Positions 1 to 7,926 of a stretch of DNA of 64,000 bases are shown piece by piece. Position 1 is the first letter of the stretch; each line of letters begins with the position of its first letter. The notes beneath the pieces are model-generated. The model made no database searches. It saw nothing but the letters and a program-made list of their open reading frames with translations, and was not told the DNA's origin. The stretch is taken from contig NZ_JBPSEH010000005.1 in NCBI RefSeq assembly GCF_051488685.1, positions 186,001-250,000 of the forward strand, written 5' to 3'. The DNA is from Melioribacter sp051488685. GTDB taxonomy: Bacteria > Bacteroidota > Ignavibacteria > Ignavibacteriales > Melioribacteraceae. Made by a program: the position numbers and the translations under genes.

Positions 1-953
1 ACTGTTAACCGATTTTCTCCGTAGCCTATAAGTTTATAATCTCTCAATTTACCTTTCAATTTTTCGAGTGTATCGTATATCATTACATAAAGGCGAAGTT
101 TTATAGAATTCGAATCGACCATATTTTTAATAATTTCTATCGTCTCCAGAGTTTCTCCGGCATCGTGCAAAGTGGTCACGCCATTTTTAAGACAGTGCTC
201 AGAAGCAAGTTTAATTTTTTTGATTGTAATCTCATCGAGTTCATTTTGAGTTCTGTTGTTAAGATATTTTTCATATTCATTTCTTATAATACTTTCAGCA
301 TTTTCTTCGAAGACGCCTATTGGATTGCCTTTAGAATCGCGCACAATTCTGCCGCCGGATGGATTGGAAATAATTGTATCGACGTGCGCTAATTCCATAG
401 CTTTTGCGTTTGCAAAGACTGCATGCCCGCTGGCGTGTATCAGCATTACAGGATTATAAGGAACCGCCTTGCTAAGATCCGTATGAACTGGATAACCTTC
501 AACTTCTGGTTCGGGCTTCGGATCGAATTTTTCCTGATGCCAGCCGCGCCCTATTATCCACTCGCCCGGTCGCATTTCATCTGCTTTTTTTGCAACCGCT
601 GCTATAATTTCGTCCCAATTCTTTGCATCCCTTAAGTCGATATCTAATAAACTTTCTCCTATTCCTACCAGATGAGCATGACTGTCGATAAATCCAGGCA
701 TTACAAATTTACCGTTCAAATCAATTACGACGGTCGAATCTCCAATATATTTCTTAATCTCATCATTCGAACCGACTTTATAAATTCTGTCCCCTTTAAT
801 TGCTATAGCTTCAGCCCATGGCAATGAATCGTTAACCGTATAAATTTCGCCGTTTAACATTACTAAGTCACATCTTTCGTTCATTCTATTCTCCCCGCAA
901 CCGAAGTTAATTAACAGTTTAATTAATGCGGATAATACAAAAAATTTTCTCAT
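1..953 (-). CDS. Amidohydrolase family 3 (YtcJ-like) lipoprotein, partial
   Basis: Reading from an ATG at 953 leftwards there is an open frame of about 317 codons that leaves the window, so the C-terminal part is missing. The start sits 11 bases after the stop of the upstream permease gene and is preceded by a GAGAG purine stretch. Residues 1-18 are a hydrophobic export signal ending NFG before Cys19, an imperfect lipobox, so a membrane-anchored exported enzyme is likely. The mature part begins with the amidohydrolase strand (LVMLNGEIYTVN) and has the metal-binding PGFIDSHAHL motif followed by an ALxxG-like helix. This is the layout of metal-dependent amidohydrolases of the YtcJ group, which hydrolyse amide or ester bonds of unknown substrates. 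It is the last visible gene of a minus-strand run with the permease at 965-1828. The substrate cannot be named. Confidence 0.8.
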   Translation of the reverse strand, partial: MRKFFVLSALIKLLINFGCGENRMNERCDLVMLNGEIYTVNDSLPWAEAIAIKGDRIYKVGSNDEIKKYIGDSTVVIDLNGKFVMPGFIDSHAHLVGIGESLLDIDLRDAKNWDEIIAAVAKKADEMRPGEWIIGRGWHQEKFDPKPEPEVEGYPVHTDLSKAVPYNPVMLIHASGHAVFANAKAMELAHVDTIISNPSGGRIVRDSKGNPIGVFEENAESIIRNEYEKYLNNRTQNELDEITIKKIKLASEHCLKNGVTTLHDAGETLETIEIIKNMVDSNSIKLRLYVMIYDTLEKLKGKLRDYKLIGYGENRLT

Positions 954-964
954 TATTCTCTCAT

Positions 965-1828
965 CTATTTTCTGTTAACTATAATTACACCTATAATTAT
1001 TATCACTCCGCTTATTAATGTTAATAAAGATATTCTTTCCGAAAGAAGAATCCAAGCTGTAAAGACGGTTACAAAAGGTTCCAGATACAAAAATGCACCT
1101 ACGTGAGAAGAAGGCATTTCGTTCATTGCTTCTGCCCATAGGACATATGCGATACCAGAACAAAAGAAACCGAGGAACAGGAGCGCTGCAATACTTTCAG
1201 CTGACAAAACAATAAGGCTATTAACATTTTCGCCATTAAGTGTAAAGGGGGCAAGTATCAACGACATGAACAGAAACAAATAAAGTATCGTCATCAATGG
1301 AGGATAGTTCAGGGTAATTTTTTTCCCAACCAGAGAATAGACGCTCCATGTAAATGCACTGGCAAGTATTAAAAAATCCCCTCTATTTTCAATTAAACTT
1401 ATCGACGTTATTTTCCCTTTGCTGATCAAAAGGATCAACCCGGAAAATGCAATCAAAATTCCACTCCATTGCCCGGCAGTGAGTCTTTCCTTAAAGAAAA
1501 TCATTCCAAGCAGAGCCATAAAAACAGGAGTAATGCCAATAATCCAGCCGGTATTAGATGCCGTTGTATATTGCATGCCGGTCACCTGAATCCATAGATG
1601 GAAAGAAGCAATCAACGCAAGAATGAAAATCCATGAATGGTCGTGAAAATTAATTTTGAAAGTTCTTCCTCTTTTCATTGCAATGATCGACAACAAAATA
1701 ACAGCCAGGAGCTGACGTACAAAAATAATCGTCAAAGGTCTCAGACTATCGAGCAGGAATTTTGTTGCAATAAAAGAAGCACCCCAAATAACAACGGACG
1801 CCAGGGGCTTCCAATACTTTTTTGTCAT
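965..1828 (-). CDS. EamA/DMT-family permease
   Basis: A 287-residue inner-membrane protein with about ten hydrophobic helices arranged as two EamA repeats (roughly residues 5-140 and 150-285). This is the classic drug/metabolite transporter shape; the first repeat begins with PLASVVIWGASFIATKFLL. The open frame extends upstream to 1975, but that extension overlaps the neighbouring gene and is hydrophilic. The ATG at 1826-1828 lies 4 bases after the preceding stop and behind a GGTGAG ribosome-binding sequence, so it is taken as the start. Family members export or import amino acids, nucleosides and other small metabolites; nothing here tells which. It sits between the mscS remnant and the amidohydrolase lipoprotein and is probably co-transcribed with them. 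Confidence 0.88.
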   Translation of the reverse strand: MTKKYWKPLASVVIWGASFIATKFLLDSLRPLTIIFVRQLLAVILLSIIAMKRGRTFKINFHDHSWIFILALIASFHLWIQVTGMQYTTASNTGWIIGITPVFMALLGMIFFKERLTAGQWSGILIAFSGLILLISKGKITSISLIENRGDFLILASAFTWSVYSLVGKKITLNYPPLMTILYLFLFMSLILAPFTLNGENVNSLIVLSAESIAALLFLGFFCSGIAYVLWAEAMNEMPSSHVGAFLYLEPFVTVFTAWILLSERISLLTLISGVIIIIGVIIVNRK

Positions 1829-1832
1829 TAAG

Positions 1833-2303
1833 CTACTCACCTGGTTGACTATTGGGTTTTGTGCCCGCTTTACCTTCAAGTAAGTTATTATAAAATCTTT
1901 GTGTGGGATAAGCAAAATCGATGTCGTCATGTAAAGCGAATTGTTCGAGCACGGCTTGCCAAATATCATTTTCACTGGCTCTTCGCTGACGTGTTCGAGT
2001 AAGATACCTCATTGAGAGCATAATGCCGCTGTCTTTAACAGACACATAAACTATTGGTGTTAGTTTAGTGTAATAAATCAAATACTTTTTTGCAGCTTCT
2101 TTTATCTGTCTTTCAGCAGATTCGCTGAAGTGTTCCGTATTCTTTTTGTTGCTTTCAAAAGTGACCAGTACAGGTATCTTATTCCAGATATATTCAAATC
2201 CTGTTGCATAATTAGCCTGTGGAGTAGTAAAAACAACACTGTTAGGAATGTGTATTATTCTGCCGGTGCTTTGTTCTGCGTCCACCCAATTACCTACTTC
2301 CAT
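1833..2303 (-). pseudogene. N-terminally truncated MscS-family channel remnant
   Basis: The 156-residue frame matches only the C-terminal half of small-conductance mechanosensitive channels. It has the beta-domain signature EVGNWVDAEQSTGRIIHIPN, then FTTPQANYATGFEYIWNKIPV, and a C-terminal alpha/beta domain containing a basic RYLTRTRQRR stretch. Full family members carry some 150-250 more residues with several membrane helices, including the pore helix. Here the frame meets a TGA inside the end of truA about ten codons upstream of the ATG, so no membrane part is encoded. The protein cannot form a channel by itself. No ribosome-binding sequence is evident before the ATG. Most likely this is the leftover of a deletion that joined truA to the middle of mscS; a soluble domain protein is the less likely alternative. 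Confidence 0.7.
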
Positions 2304-2322
2304 GACTGAGAAATGAACTCGC

Positions 2323-3132
2323 TCATTTTTTTCTCAAACTAAATAGTGTTGATGGCAAAAGATTAACAACCGGTTCTATACCTCCCCACTTGTAATTTTT
2401 CTGATAAACAACAGTTTCAAGGAACAGTCCCGATGGTGGAGCTGTGTACTTTGTCGGTTCACGTGTAAACGTATTCAAATACGCTGCCACATCTTTCTCG
2501 TTTAGTTTATGTCTTCCTGCTTCTACAAGAACACCCACAATTCTACGCACCATTTTCCACAAAAAATGTGAGCCAATTATACGGATCAAAATAAGATCTC
2601 CTTCTTCCTTAAATTGAATTGCTTCGACGAGCACTTTTGTGGATTTGTCGTCAGCATCTTTATCGGCAAAGGATGCAAAATCATGCATTCCCTCGAATAA
2701 ACCACCAATTTGTTTCATATACTCAACGTCAAGTTTGTCCTTAATCCACCATACGAATTGCTTTCCGAACGCCGTTCTTCTTTTTGAAATTTGATAAATA
2801 TAACTGCGTGCGATGGCATCGTGTCGAGCATGGAAATTTTTATTAGCTTTCGACACTTCGAGGATGTTTATGTCGGCAGGTAATAAATCGTTGAATTTCA
2901 TTTTTATTATTTCGGGAGCCAGCATCGTTTTGACTTCCAGATGGGCTACCTGATTAATTGCGTGGACACCTGCATCCGTTCTGCCTGAACCCTGCAACTC
3001 GACTTTTTCACCCTTAAATATTTTTTCGGCAGCTTCTATTAATTTACCCTGAATTGTTCTGCCGTTTTTTTGCATTTGCCAGCCACTGTAACGCGTTCCA
3101 ACGTATTCAATGTCGAGTCTGAACCTGCTCAT
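2323..3132 (-). CDS. truA: tRNA pseudouridine(38-40) synthase
   Basis: This 269-residue protein has the full TruA layout: N-terminal RFRLDIEYVGTRYSGWQMQ, the catalytic motif GRTDAGVHA (Asp53 expected to be the nucleophile), and the conserved FLWKMVRRIVGVLVEAGR in the C-terminal half. TruA converts uridines 38, 39 and 40 of the tRNA anticodon arm to pseudouridine in the cytoplasm. Its length is normal for the family. It lies 69 bases downstream of the response-regulator gene on the same strand, and its stop codon overlaps the region where the neighbouring mscS frame has been cut off. Identification is firm. Confidence 0.95.
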   Translation of the reverse strand: MSRFRLDIEYVGTRYSGWQMQKNGRTIQGKLIEAAEKIFKGEKVELQGSGRTDAGVHAINQVAHLEVKTMLAPEIIKMKFNDLLPADINILEVSKANKNFHARHDAIARSYIYQISKRRTAFGKQFVWWIKDKLDVEYMKQIGGLFEGMHDFASFADKDADDKSTKVLVEAIQFKEEGDLILIRIIGSHFLWKMVRRIVGVLVEAGRHKLNEKDVAAYLNTFTREPTKYTAPPSGLFLETVVYQKNYKWGGIEPVVNLLPSTLFSLRKK

Positions 3133-3201
3133 AAGCCTATTTTTTTTGAAAGCAATATAATTAGAAAGATTGTTATTGTTAATGGAATTTAATGAAATAA
3201 T

Positions 3202-3873
3202 TTATTTTTCGATGAGTTTTATTCCAGCTCCGTAGATTGTTGAAATTGTTAGAGATTTATCCTCTTTGAGATAATTCCTGAGTTTAGAAACATAAACGTC
3301 CATACTTCTGGCTGCGAAATAGGAATCTTCGTTCCATATTTTTTTCAGAATAAATTGTTTTTCGACGACTTTGTTTTTGTTGTCGCACAGCACTTTCAGT
3401 AATTCAGCTTCCCTTGCCGTCAGTTTTTTTGAATTGTCTTCCACAATTAGAAGGCGCTCTTCATAATTGAAGATGTACTTCCCGATTTTAATATTGCCAT
3501 TGATATTTGCATTATTGTATCTATTCAAAATAGCGTTTATTCTCAACATCAATTCTTCCATACTGAACGGCTTTGTAATATAATCGTCGGCGCCTAATTT
3601 GAAACCTTCTATTTTATCTTCGATCAATGATTTAGCAGTCAAGAAAAGGAACGGCACATTACTTTGATTTCTGATTTTCTTTGCCAGTGTAAATCCGTCC
3701 ATCTTTGGCATCATAATATCAATAATACAGATATCGAATTTAGCCAAGCCAAATACTTTCCAGGCTTCCTCACCGTTTATCTGCTGATTAACTTCGTAAC
3801 CCTTGAAGGTTAGATATTCCGAAAGAATGGAACCGAGATTACTATCGTCTTCAACCAAAAGAATTTTTGTCAT
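3202..3873 (-). CDS. OmpR/PhoB-family response regulator
   Basis: A 223-residue transcription factor with a receiver domain (residues 1-118) and an OmpR-type winged-helix DNA-binding domain (about 127-222). The acidic pair is E8/D9/D10, the phosphoacceptor is Asp52 in IIDIMMPKMDG, and the conserved Lys lies in FLFLTAKS. The wing region ends with the family hallmark ISTIYGAGIKL. The ATG overlaps the stop of the upstream histidine kinase gene by 4 bases, so the two are translationally coupled and form a cognate pair. Regularly spaced TTTAACATT-type repeats upstream of the kinase gene are the obvious candidate binding sites, which would make the system self-regulating and also control the divergent secreted protein. 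Confidence 0.93.
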   Translation of the reverse strand: MTKILLVEDDSNLGSILSEYLTFKGYEVNQQINGEEAWKVFGLAKFDICIIDIMMPKMDGFTLAKKIRNQSNVPFLFLTAKSLIEDKIEGFKLGADDYITKPFSMEELMLRINAILNRYNNANINGNIKIGKYIFNYEERLLIVEDNSKKLTAREAELLKVLCDNKNKVVEKQFILKKIWNEDSYFAARSMDVYVSKLRNYLKEDKSLTISTIYGAGIKLIEK

Positions 3874-5381
3874 GACATATTTTCTAATATTGGCAATGTA
3901 ATTATAAACTTGCTCCCTTCATTCGGTTTGCTTTCCACTTTTATTTTTCCACCGTGCAGCTCTACAATAATTTTGCAGTAACTTAGACCCAATCCATTTC
4001 CTCTTACATTGTGAATGTTGCCTGTGGATATTCTGTAAAAAGTATCGAAGATTTTATCGATTTCGCTGCGAGGGATCCCGATGCCGTTGTCCATTACTTC
4101 TACAATGCAAAAAAATCCATTGCGGGAAACCGATATTTTTATGTCGGGCGTCCTCAAATTATATTTGATTGCATTATCAATTAAATTACCAAACACATTA
4201 ACAAGGTGGTATTTATCGCCTTTAATAACCATACCCGAAGGTATGCCAGCCGTCTCGATGGAAAATTTTTCAGAACGCAATCTTTCATTAAAACTTTTTA
4301 TACAATCGTTTATCACGTCGTCAATGGAGACTTCTTTTTTAACGAGATTGAATGACGAACCTCCATTTTTTTCGAGGGCTGCGGTTGTAAGCAAACTTTC
4401 GACCAGTCTCTTCAATCGTTCGTTTTCCTCGCTTACTATTTTAGAATATCTTTTCACCATTTTTTCATTTGCAGCAAGTTCTGGCTCGTTCAGTGCCTCG
4501 CAGGCAATCGATATCGTTGAAATCGGGGTTTTGAATTCGTGCGTAATATTATTAATCAAGTCATTCTTTACCTCTGTTAATTTCTTTTGACGGACGAACA
4601 TACGCACTGTGTGATAAAACACTAAGGCAATTACAGAGATGAAAAGAAACGACATTACAAGCATTAAAGAGAGCGACTTTAAAAGATAGAAATCTTTATC
4701 AGGGAAATAGACCATCAATTCGTAAGGCGATGCAAAAATTCTATTTGGAAACAGTGGTGCGCGGTATCTGCTCTTTCTCAGTTCCACCTCATCGGCTCCT
4801 GACTTCGTAAAGACAAACCTGTCATCCTTATGATTAAGAACACCAAAATAAAAATCAGTTTCTATCGAACCATCGGAAAATTCATCTTTAAGAAAATTCT
4901 CAAGTTCTTCTTTATCCAATTTCTTTTCGACACTGTCACTGACTGCAAAAAGATCATCCAGTACATTCGAGACAAGTTTCTTTTGAATTATAGTATCGAC
5001 TTTTCGAACCCAGATGGCATGAGGCGGCACAGGAAGTTTACGGATGTTTCTTGCTTTTATCTTAAACTCGTTCGAATCGTCTTTTACGATTACGTTGATA
5101 TCGAAATCGAAGTCGTTTTCGTGTTTGAAAATGAATCCGGAATCTTTCCCGAAATGAGGAGGAATAAAATTATCGTCGAAAAATTTATTAATTACAACAT
5201 CAGCTGTATTACGTTTTTCCAGTCTGTCAGTCACTCTTAACAAGGCGTAGCTGACATTCCGATCGAATTTTTCCTCTTCTATTTTGAGTGAATGTTTGAG
5301 TAAGTAAAATTGAATAGCAGCTATGCCGAAAAGGGCTGCCGTCATAAATGCAGTCAATATTTTCACTTTTTTCTCTTTCAT
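3870..5381 (-). CDS. Membrane sensor histidine kinase
   Basis: A 503-residue kinase with a membrane helix at about 8-28, a periplasmic sensor region of about 200 residues (30-233), and a second helix at 235-257. Next come a HisKA dimerisation domain with phospho-acceptor His281 in NNITHEFKTPIST, and a C-terminal HATPase domain with N box (NLIDNAIKYN), DNGIGIP and GNGLGLSY motifs. There is no HAMP or PAS domain. The sensor domain is rich in Asp, Lys and Phe and resembles no sensor I can name. The gene precedes and overlaps its response regulator. It is divergent from an acidic secreted protein that may be the signal partner or the main target. The ligand is unknown. Confidence 0.93.
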   Translation of the reverse strand: MKEKKVKILTAFMTAALFGIAAIQFYLLKHSLKIEEEKFDRNVSYALLRVTDRLEKRNTADVVINKFFDDNFIPPHFGKDSGFIFKHENDFDFDINVIVKDDSNEFKIKARNIRKLPVPPHAIWVRKVDTIIQKKLVSNVLDDLFAVSDSVEKKLDKEELENFLKDEFSDGSIETDFYFGVLNHKDDRFVFTKSGADEVELRKSRYRAPLFPNRIFASPYELMVYFPDKDFYLLKSLSLMLVMSFLFISVIALVFYHTVRMFVRQKKLTEVKNDLINNITHEFKTPISTISIACEALNEPELAANEKMVKRYSKIVSEENERLKRLVESLLTTAALEKNGGSSFNLVKKEVSIDDVINDCIKSFNERLRSEKFSIETAGIPSGMVIKGDKYHLVNVFGNLIDNAIKYNLRTPDIKISVSRNGFFCIVEVMDNGIGIPRSEIDKIFDTFYRISTGNIHNVRGNGLGLSYCKIIVELHGGKIKVESKPNEGSKFIITLPILENMS

Positions 5382-5420
5382 ACGTCTATAATAGTCGAAG
5401 AAAACGAAAAACTAAATGCT

Positions 5421-5475
5421 TTTAACATTTTTTAACATTCTTTAAGAATCATTTAACAGAAAGACACTGTATCAT
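5421..5475 (+). promoter_or_regulatory. Tandem TTTAACATT-like repeats: probable response-regulator site and promoter
   Basis: In the 131-base space between the divergent kinase gene and the secreted-protein gene, TTTAACATT occurs at 5421 and 5431, TTTAAGAAT at 5441 and TTTAACAG at 5452. The repeat period is therefore 10, 10 and 11 bases, one helical turn. OmpR/PhoB-family regulators typically bind direct repeats spaced 10-11 bases on one face of the DNA, and Bacillus PhoP uses TTAACA-type repeats. A TATCAT hexamer at 5470-5475 begins 10 bases after the last repeat, where a -10 element would lie if the repeats replace a -35 element. Binding by the adjacent regulator is inference. Confidence 0.55.
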
Positions 5476-5512
5476 ACCGTGCATTAGACATTCAACAAGG
5501 AGGTTTAGTTCT

Positions 5513-6166
5513 ATGGAAAAACAAAACAACAAAAAATTATTTTTCATCATTTTACTATTATTATTTGGTCTGCTGGGAATAACGCTCAATGCCCAGGAAT
5601 CTTCAGATGAATTTCGTTCCAAAATAAAAAAGCTCAAAGGTGATGTGGATCGAATTACGTTTGAAGTCGACGGAGAGAAGGTTGTATTCGAGGGCGACGA
5701 GGCGCAAATGCTTGCAGATAGAATACGATTAATGAGCATGATTCCTCCCAAAATAAAAATCAACATCGATCCTGATGAATTCGAATGGGAAGGAATAGAC
5801 GAATTTGACTTCGAATTTCCGCCAGAAATTGATATCGACCTACCCTCACCTATGATGTTCTGGTTTTCTGACGATTCATCGAACATGGAGTTGGATAAAG
5901 ATATCAAGATTGAAATTAAAGACGGCGTAAAAAAAGTAACCGTAATAACTAAAGAAGACGGGAAGGAAACAACAAAAGTCTACGAAGGCGAAGAAGCAGA
6001 TGAATTTCTAAAAGAATACATGCAAAAAAGATTTCGAATTAAACTGGGAAATTTTCACATGGGAAAAGCACCGTTTATGCACGATTCCGAATGCTGTTGC
6101 TGCCATTGCCATGACCATATAGTTCCAGTACCCAAGAAGAAGAAAATAATTATTGAAAAAGATTAA
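5513..6166 (+). CDS. Secreted acidic protein with Cys/His-rich tail
   Basis: Not a family I recognise. The 217-residue product starts at an ATG 8 bases after a strong AAGGAGG. It has a signal peptide (residues 1-27, cleavage predicted after NA before QES) and a very acidic body with alternating Asp/Glu, Phe and Ile (about 75-120). A section rich in Lys/Glu and beta-branched residues follows. Near the C-terminus Cys194-197, His198, Cys199, His200 and His202 are packed together, followed by a KKKK tail. The Cys/His block looks like a metal site. Location should be periplasmic or external. The gene diverges from the kinase/regulator pair and shares its repeat-bearing upstream region, so it is a likely regulon member or sensor partner. 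A terminator follows at 6189. Confidence 0.8.
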   Translation: MEKQNNKKLFFIILLLLFGLLGITLNAQESSDEFRSKIKKLKGDVDRITFEVDGEKVVFEGDEAQMLADRIRLMSMIPPKIKINIDPDEFEWEGIDEFDFEFPPEIDIDLPSPMMFWFSDDSSNMELDKDIKIEIKDGVKKVTVITKEDGKETTKVYEGEEADEFLKEYMQKRFRIKLGNFHMGKAPFMHDSECCCCHCHDHIVPVPKKKKIIIEKD

Positions 6167-6188
6167 AGTCTGCTTTACTCCTTATAAC

Positions 6189-6240
6189 GGGACTGTCAGG
6201 AATTAACTCCCGCCGATTTCGGACAGTCCCATTTTTTTTC
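6189..6240 (+). terminator. Intrinsic terminator
   Basis: GGGACTGTC at 6189-6197 pairs perfectly with GACAGTCCC at 6222-6230 and is followed by A and eight T residues. It ends the secreted-protein transcript and separates it from the cytochrome gene. Confidence 0.88.
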
Positions 6241-6301
6241 TTTCAAAAAAGAATTCATTTCTTTATGTTTATTTTTATAACAGGATAAAAAGAGCGGGTT
6301 T

Positions 6302-7813
6302 ATGAAATTAAAACTTCCACATTCTACTCAGAACTGGATTTCACTCGTCGGTGCAACGATAGCACTTATCAGTTTCTTTATGATTGTCTTTCTATTCATC
6401 ATCAGTTCGATTATTGGAAAAGATAATTCTTATCTTGGACTAATAATTTACATTGCTCTGCCGGCTGTTTTAGTATTCGGCTTAATTTTAATTCCTGTCG
6501 GAATGTGGTTAAAAATTCGGAAAGAAAAGCGTGGTGGAATAAAAGTAGCTAAAGACTGGCCTACAATTGATTTCAATGATTTGAGAACCCGCAATGCATT
6601 TATGATTTTCTCGGTTGGCACTGCAATTTTTTTACTGGCTACTGCGGTTGGCAGTTACGAAGCATTTCATTACACGGAATCTGTTGAGTTTTGCGGAAAG
6701 ATTTGTCATTCGGTAATGAAGCCGGAATTTGTTGCATATCAGAATTCGCCGCATGCGCGAGTTTCATGCGTCGAATGTCACGTCGGCACAGGTGCCAGCT
6801 GGTACGTGCGCTCTAAATTGTCCGGACTCTATCAGGTTTATGCTGTTACACTTGGAACCGTTCCACGACCGATTGAAACGCCGATTAAAAATTTGCGCCC
6901 CGCAAGAGAAACATGCGAGGAATGCCACTGGCCACAAAAATTCTATGCACGCAAACTTCGCAATGAAAGACATTATCTTTCCGATTACAATAATTCAGAA
7001 TGGGATATAACTCTTACGATGAAAATCGGCGCAAACTTGAGCGCTCTGGGTTTACAGGAAGGCATTCACTGGCATATCAATCCCGATATAAAAATCGAAT
7101 ATAAATCCTCCGACGAAAAACGTCAGTCGATTCCGTGGGTTAAATACACGAACAAAAAAACTGGTAAAGTTTTTATTTACAAAGATGAAGACAGTCCACT
7201 TTCACAATCGGCTCTCGATTCACTTGAAACAAGAACAATGGATTGCATGGATTGTCATAATCGTCCTTCTCATAACTACAGGCCGCCAGCATTTTTTATT
7301 AACGATGCAATTACATCTGGCGACATACCGCAGGATTTACCATTGATTAAATTTGCATCGATGGATATACTTGGCAACGATTTCCCGACAACCGATTCGG
7401 CTCATAAAGCCATTACAGAGTACATCTATACTTTTTATAGAGATAATTATCCTGATGTTTATTCCAGACAGAAAGATAAAATTGACAGAGCATTAAAGGG
7501 AATTTTAAACGCTTTCGACAAAAACATTTTCCCGGAAATGAAAGTAAAATGGTCGGTCTATCCAAACAACATCGGACACCTCGAATTTATGGGATGCTTC
7601 CGCTGTCACAACGACAGGCATAAAACTGAAACGGGCAGGTTTATTAGCAAAGACTGCAACCTTTGTCATTCAATAAATGCACAAGGTAGTCCCGACAGGC
7701 TCGAAGTGGCCGGCGTAAATTCCGCGCTTGAATTCAAGCATCCCGGAGAAGATGTGGGCGATCAATGGAAAAAAATGCTTTGTGTCGATTGCCATACTGG
7801 ATTAAATCCTTAG
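6302..7813 (+). CDS. Seven-heme NapC/NirT-type inner-membrane cytochrome c (ImcH-like)
   Basis: This 503-residue protein has three N-terminal membrane helices (about 11-38, 46-72, 100-123) and then a periplasmic part with seven c-heme sites. The first is CGKICH at 131-136, the CX3CH form; six are CXXCH, at 156, 205, 315, 432, 452 and 494. The block around hemes 1 and 2 (SVMKPEF...YQNSPHARVSCVECHVG) is the NapC/NirT/NrfH quinol-oxidising domain, which takes electrons from menaquinol and passes them to periplasmic partners. NrfH and NapC have four hemes. Three helices with seven hemes and about 500 residues match Geobacter ImcH, from memory. It stands alone between a terminator and the ABC gene, with no reductase subunit beside it, so the final acceptor is unknown. 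Confidence 0.88.
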   Translation: MKLKLPHSTQNWISLVGATIALISFFMIVFLFIISSIIGKDNSYLGLIIYIALPAVLVFGLILIPVGMWLKIRKEKRGGIKVAKDWPTIDFNDLRTRNAFMIFSVGTAIFLLATAVGSYEAFHYTESVEFCGKICHSVMKPEFVAYQNSPHARVSCVECHVGTGASWYVRSKLSGLYQVYAVTLGTVPRPIETPIKNLRPARETCEECHWPQKFYARKLRNERHYLSDYNNSEWDITLTMKIGANLSALGLQEGIHWHINPDIKIEYKSSDEKRQSIPWVKYTNKKTGKVFIYKDEDSPLSQSALDSLETRTMDCMDCHNRPSHNYRPPAFFINDAITSGDIPQDLPLIKFASMDILGNDFPTTDSAHKAITEYIYTFYRDNYPDVYSRQKDKIDRALKGILNAFDKNIFPEMKVKWSVYPNNIGHLEFMGCFRCHNDRHKTETGRFISKDCNLCHSINAQGSPDRLEVAGVNSALEFKHPGEDVGDQWKKMLCVDCHTGLNP

Positions 7814-7837
7814 CTCATTAACTTTTATTCGAAAATT

Positions 7838-7866
7838 TTTACTATCCTGCTGACTGCATTTATAAT
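7838..7866 (+). promoter_or_regulatory. Possible promoter of the ABC ATPase-radA operon
   Basis: TTTACT at 7838-7843, 17 bases, then TATAAT at 7861-7866. The -10 match is perfect, the -35 match partial. It lies 60 bases before the ATG at 7927 in a 113-base spacer. FCB bacteria often use a different consensus, so this is only a candidate. Confidence 0.35.
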
Positions 7867-7926
7867 CGCATTCGATTAACTCGCCTTACTTTTATATATT
7901 TCCATCGGTTAATATTTCTTATTGGT

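Noticed and set aside
1829..1975. Longer start for the EamA permease
   Set aside because: The extra 49 residues overlap the mscS remnant, are hydrophilic, and do not resemble permease N-termini.
4081..4590. 169-codon plus-strand frame antisense to the histidine kinase
   Set aside because: It lies wholly inside conserved kinase motifs on the other strand and shows no family features.
5449..5907. 152-codon minus-strand frame opposite the secreted acidic protein
   Set aside because: It is Ser/Asn-rich and complementary to acidic codons of the real gene, whose signal peptide and ribosome-binding site are convincing.
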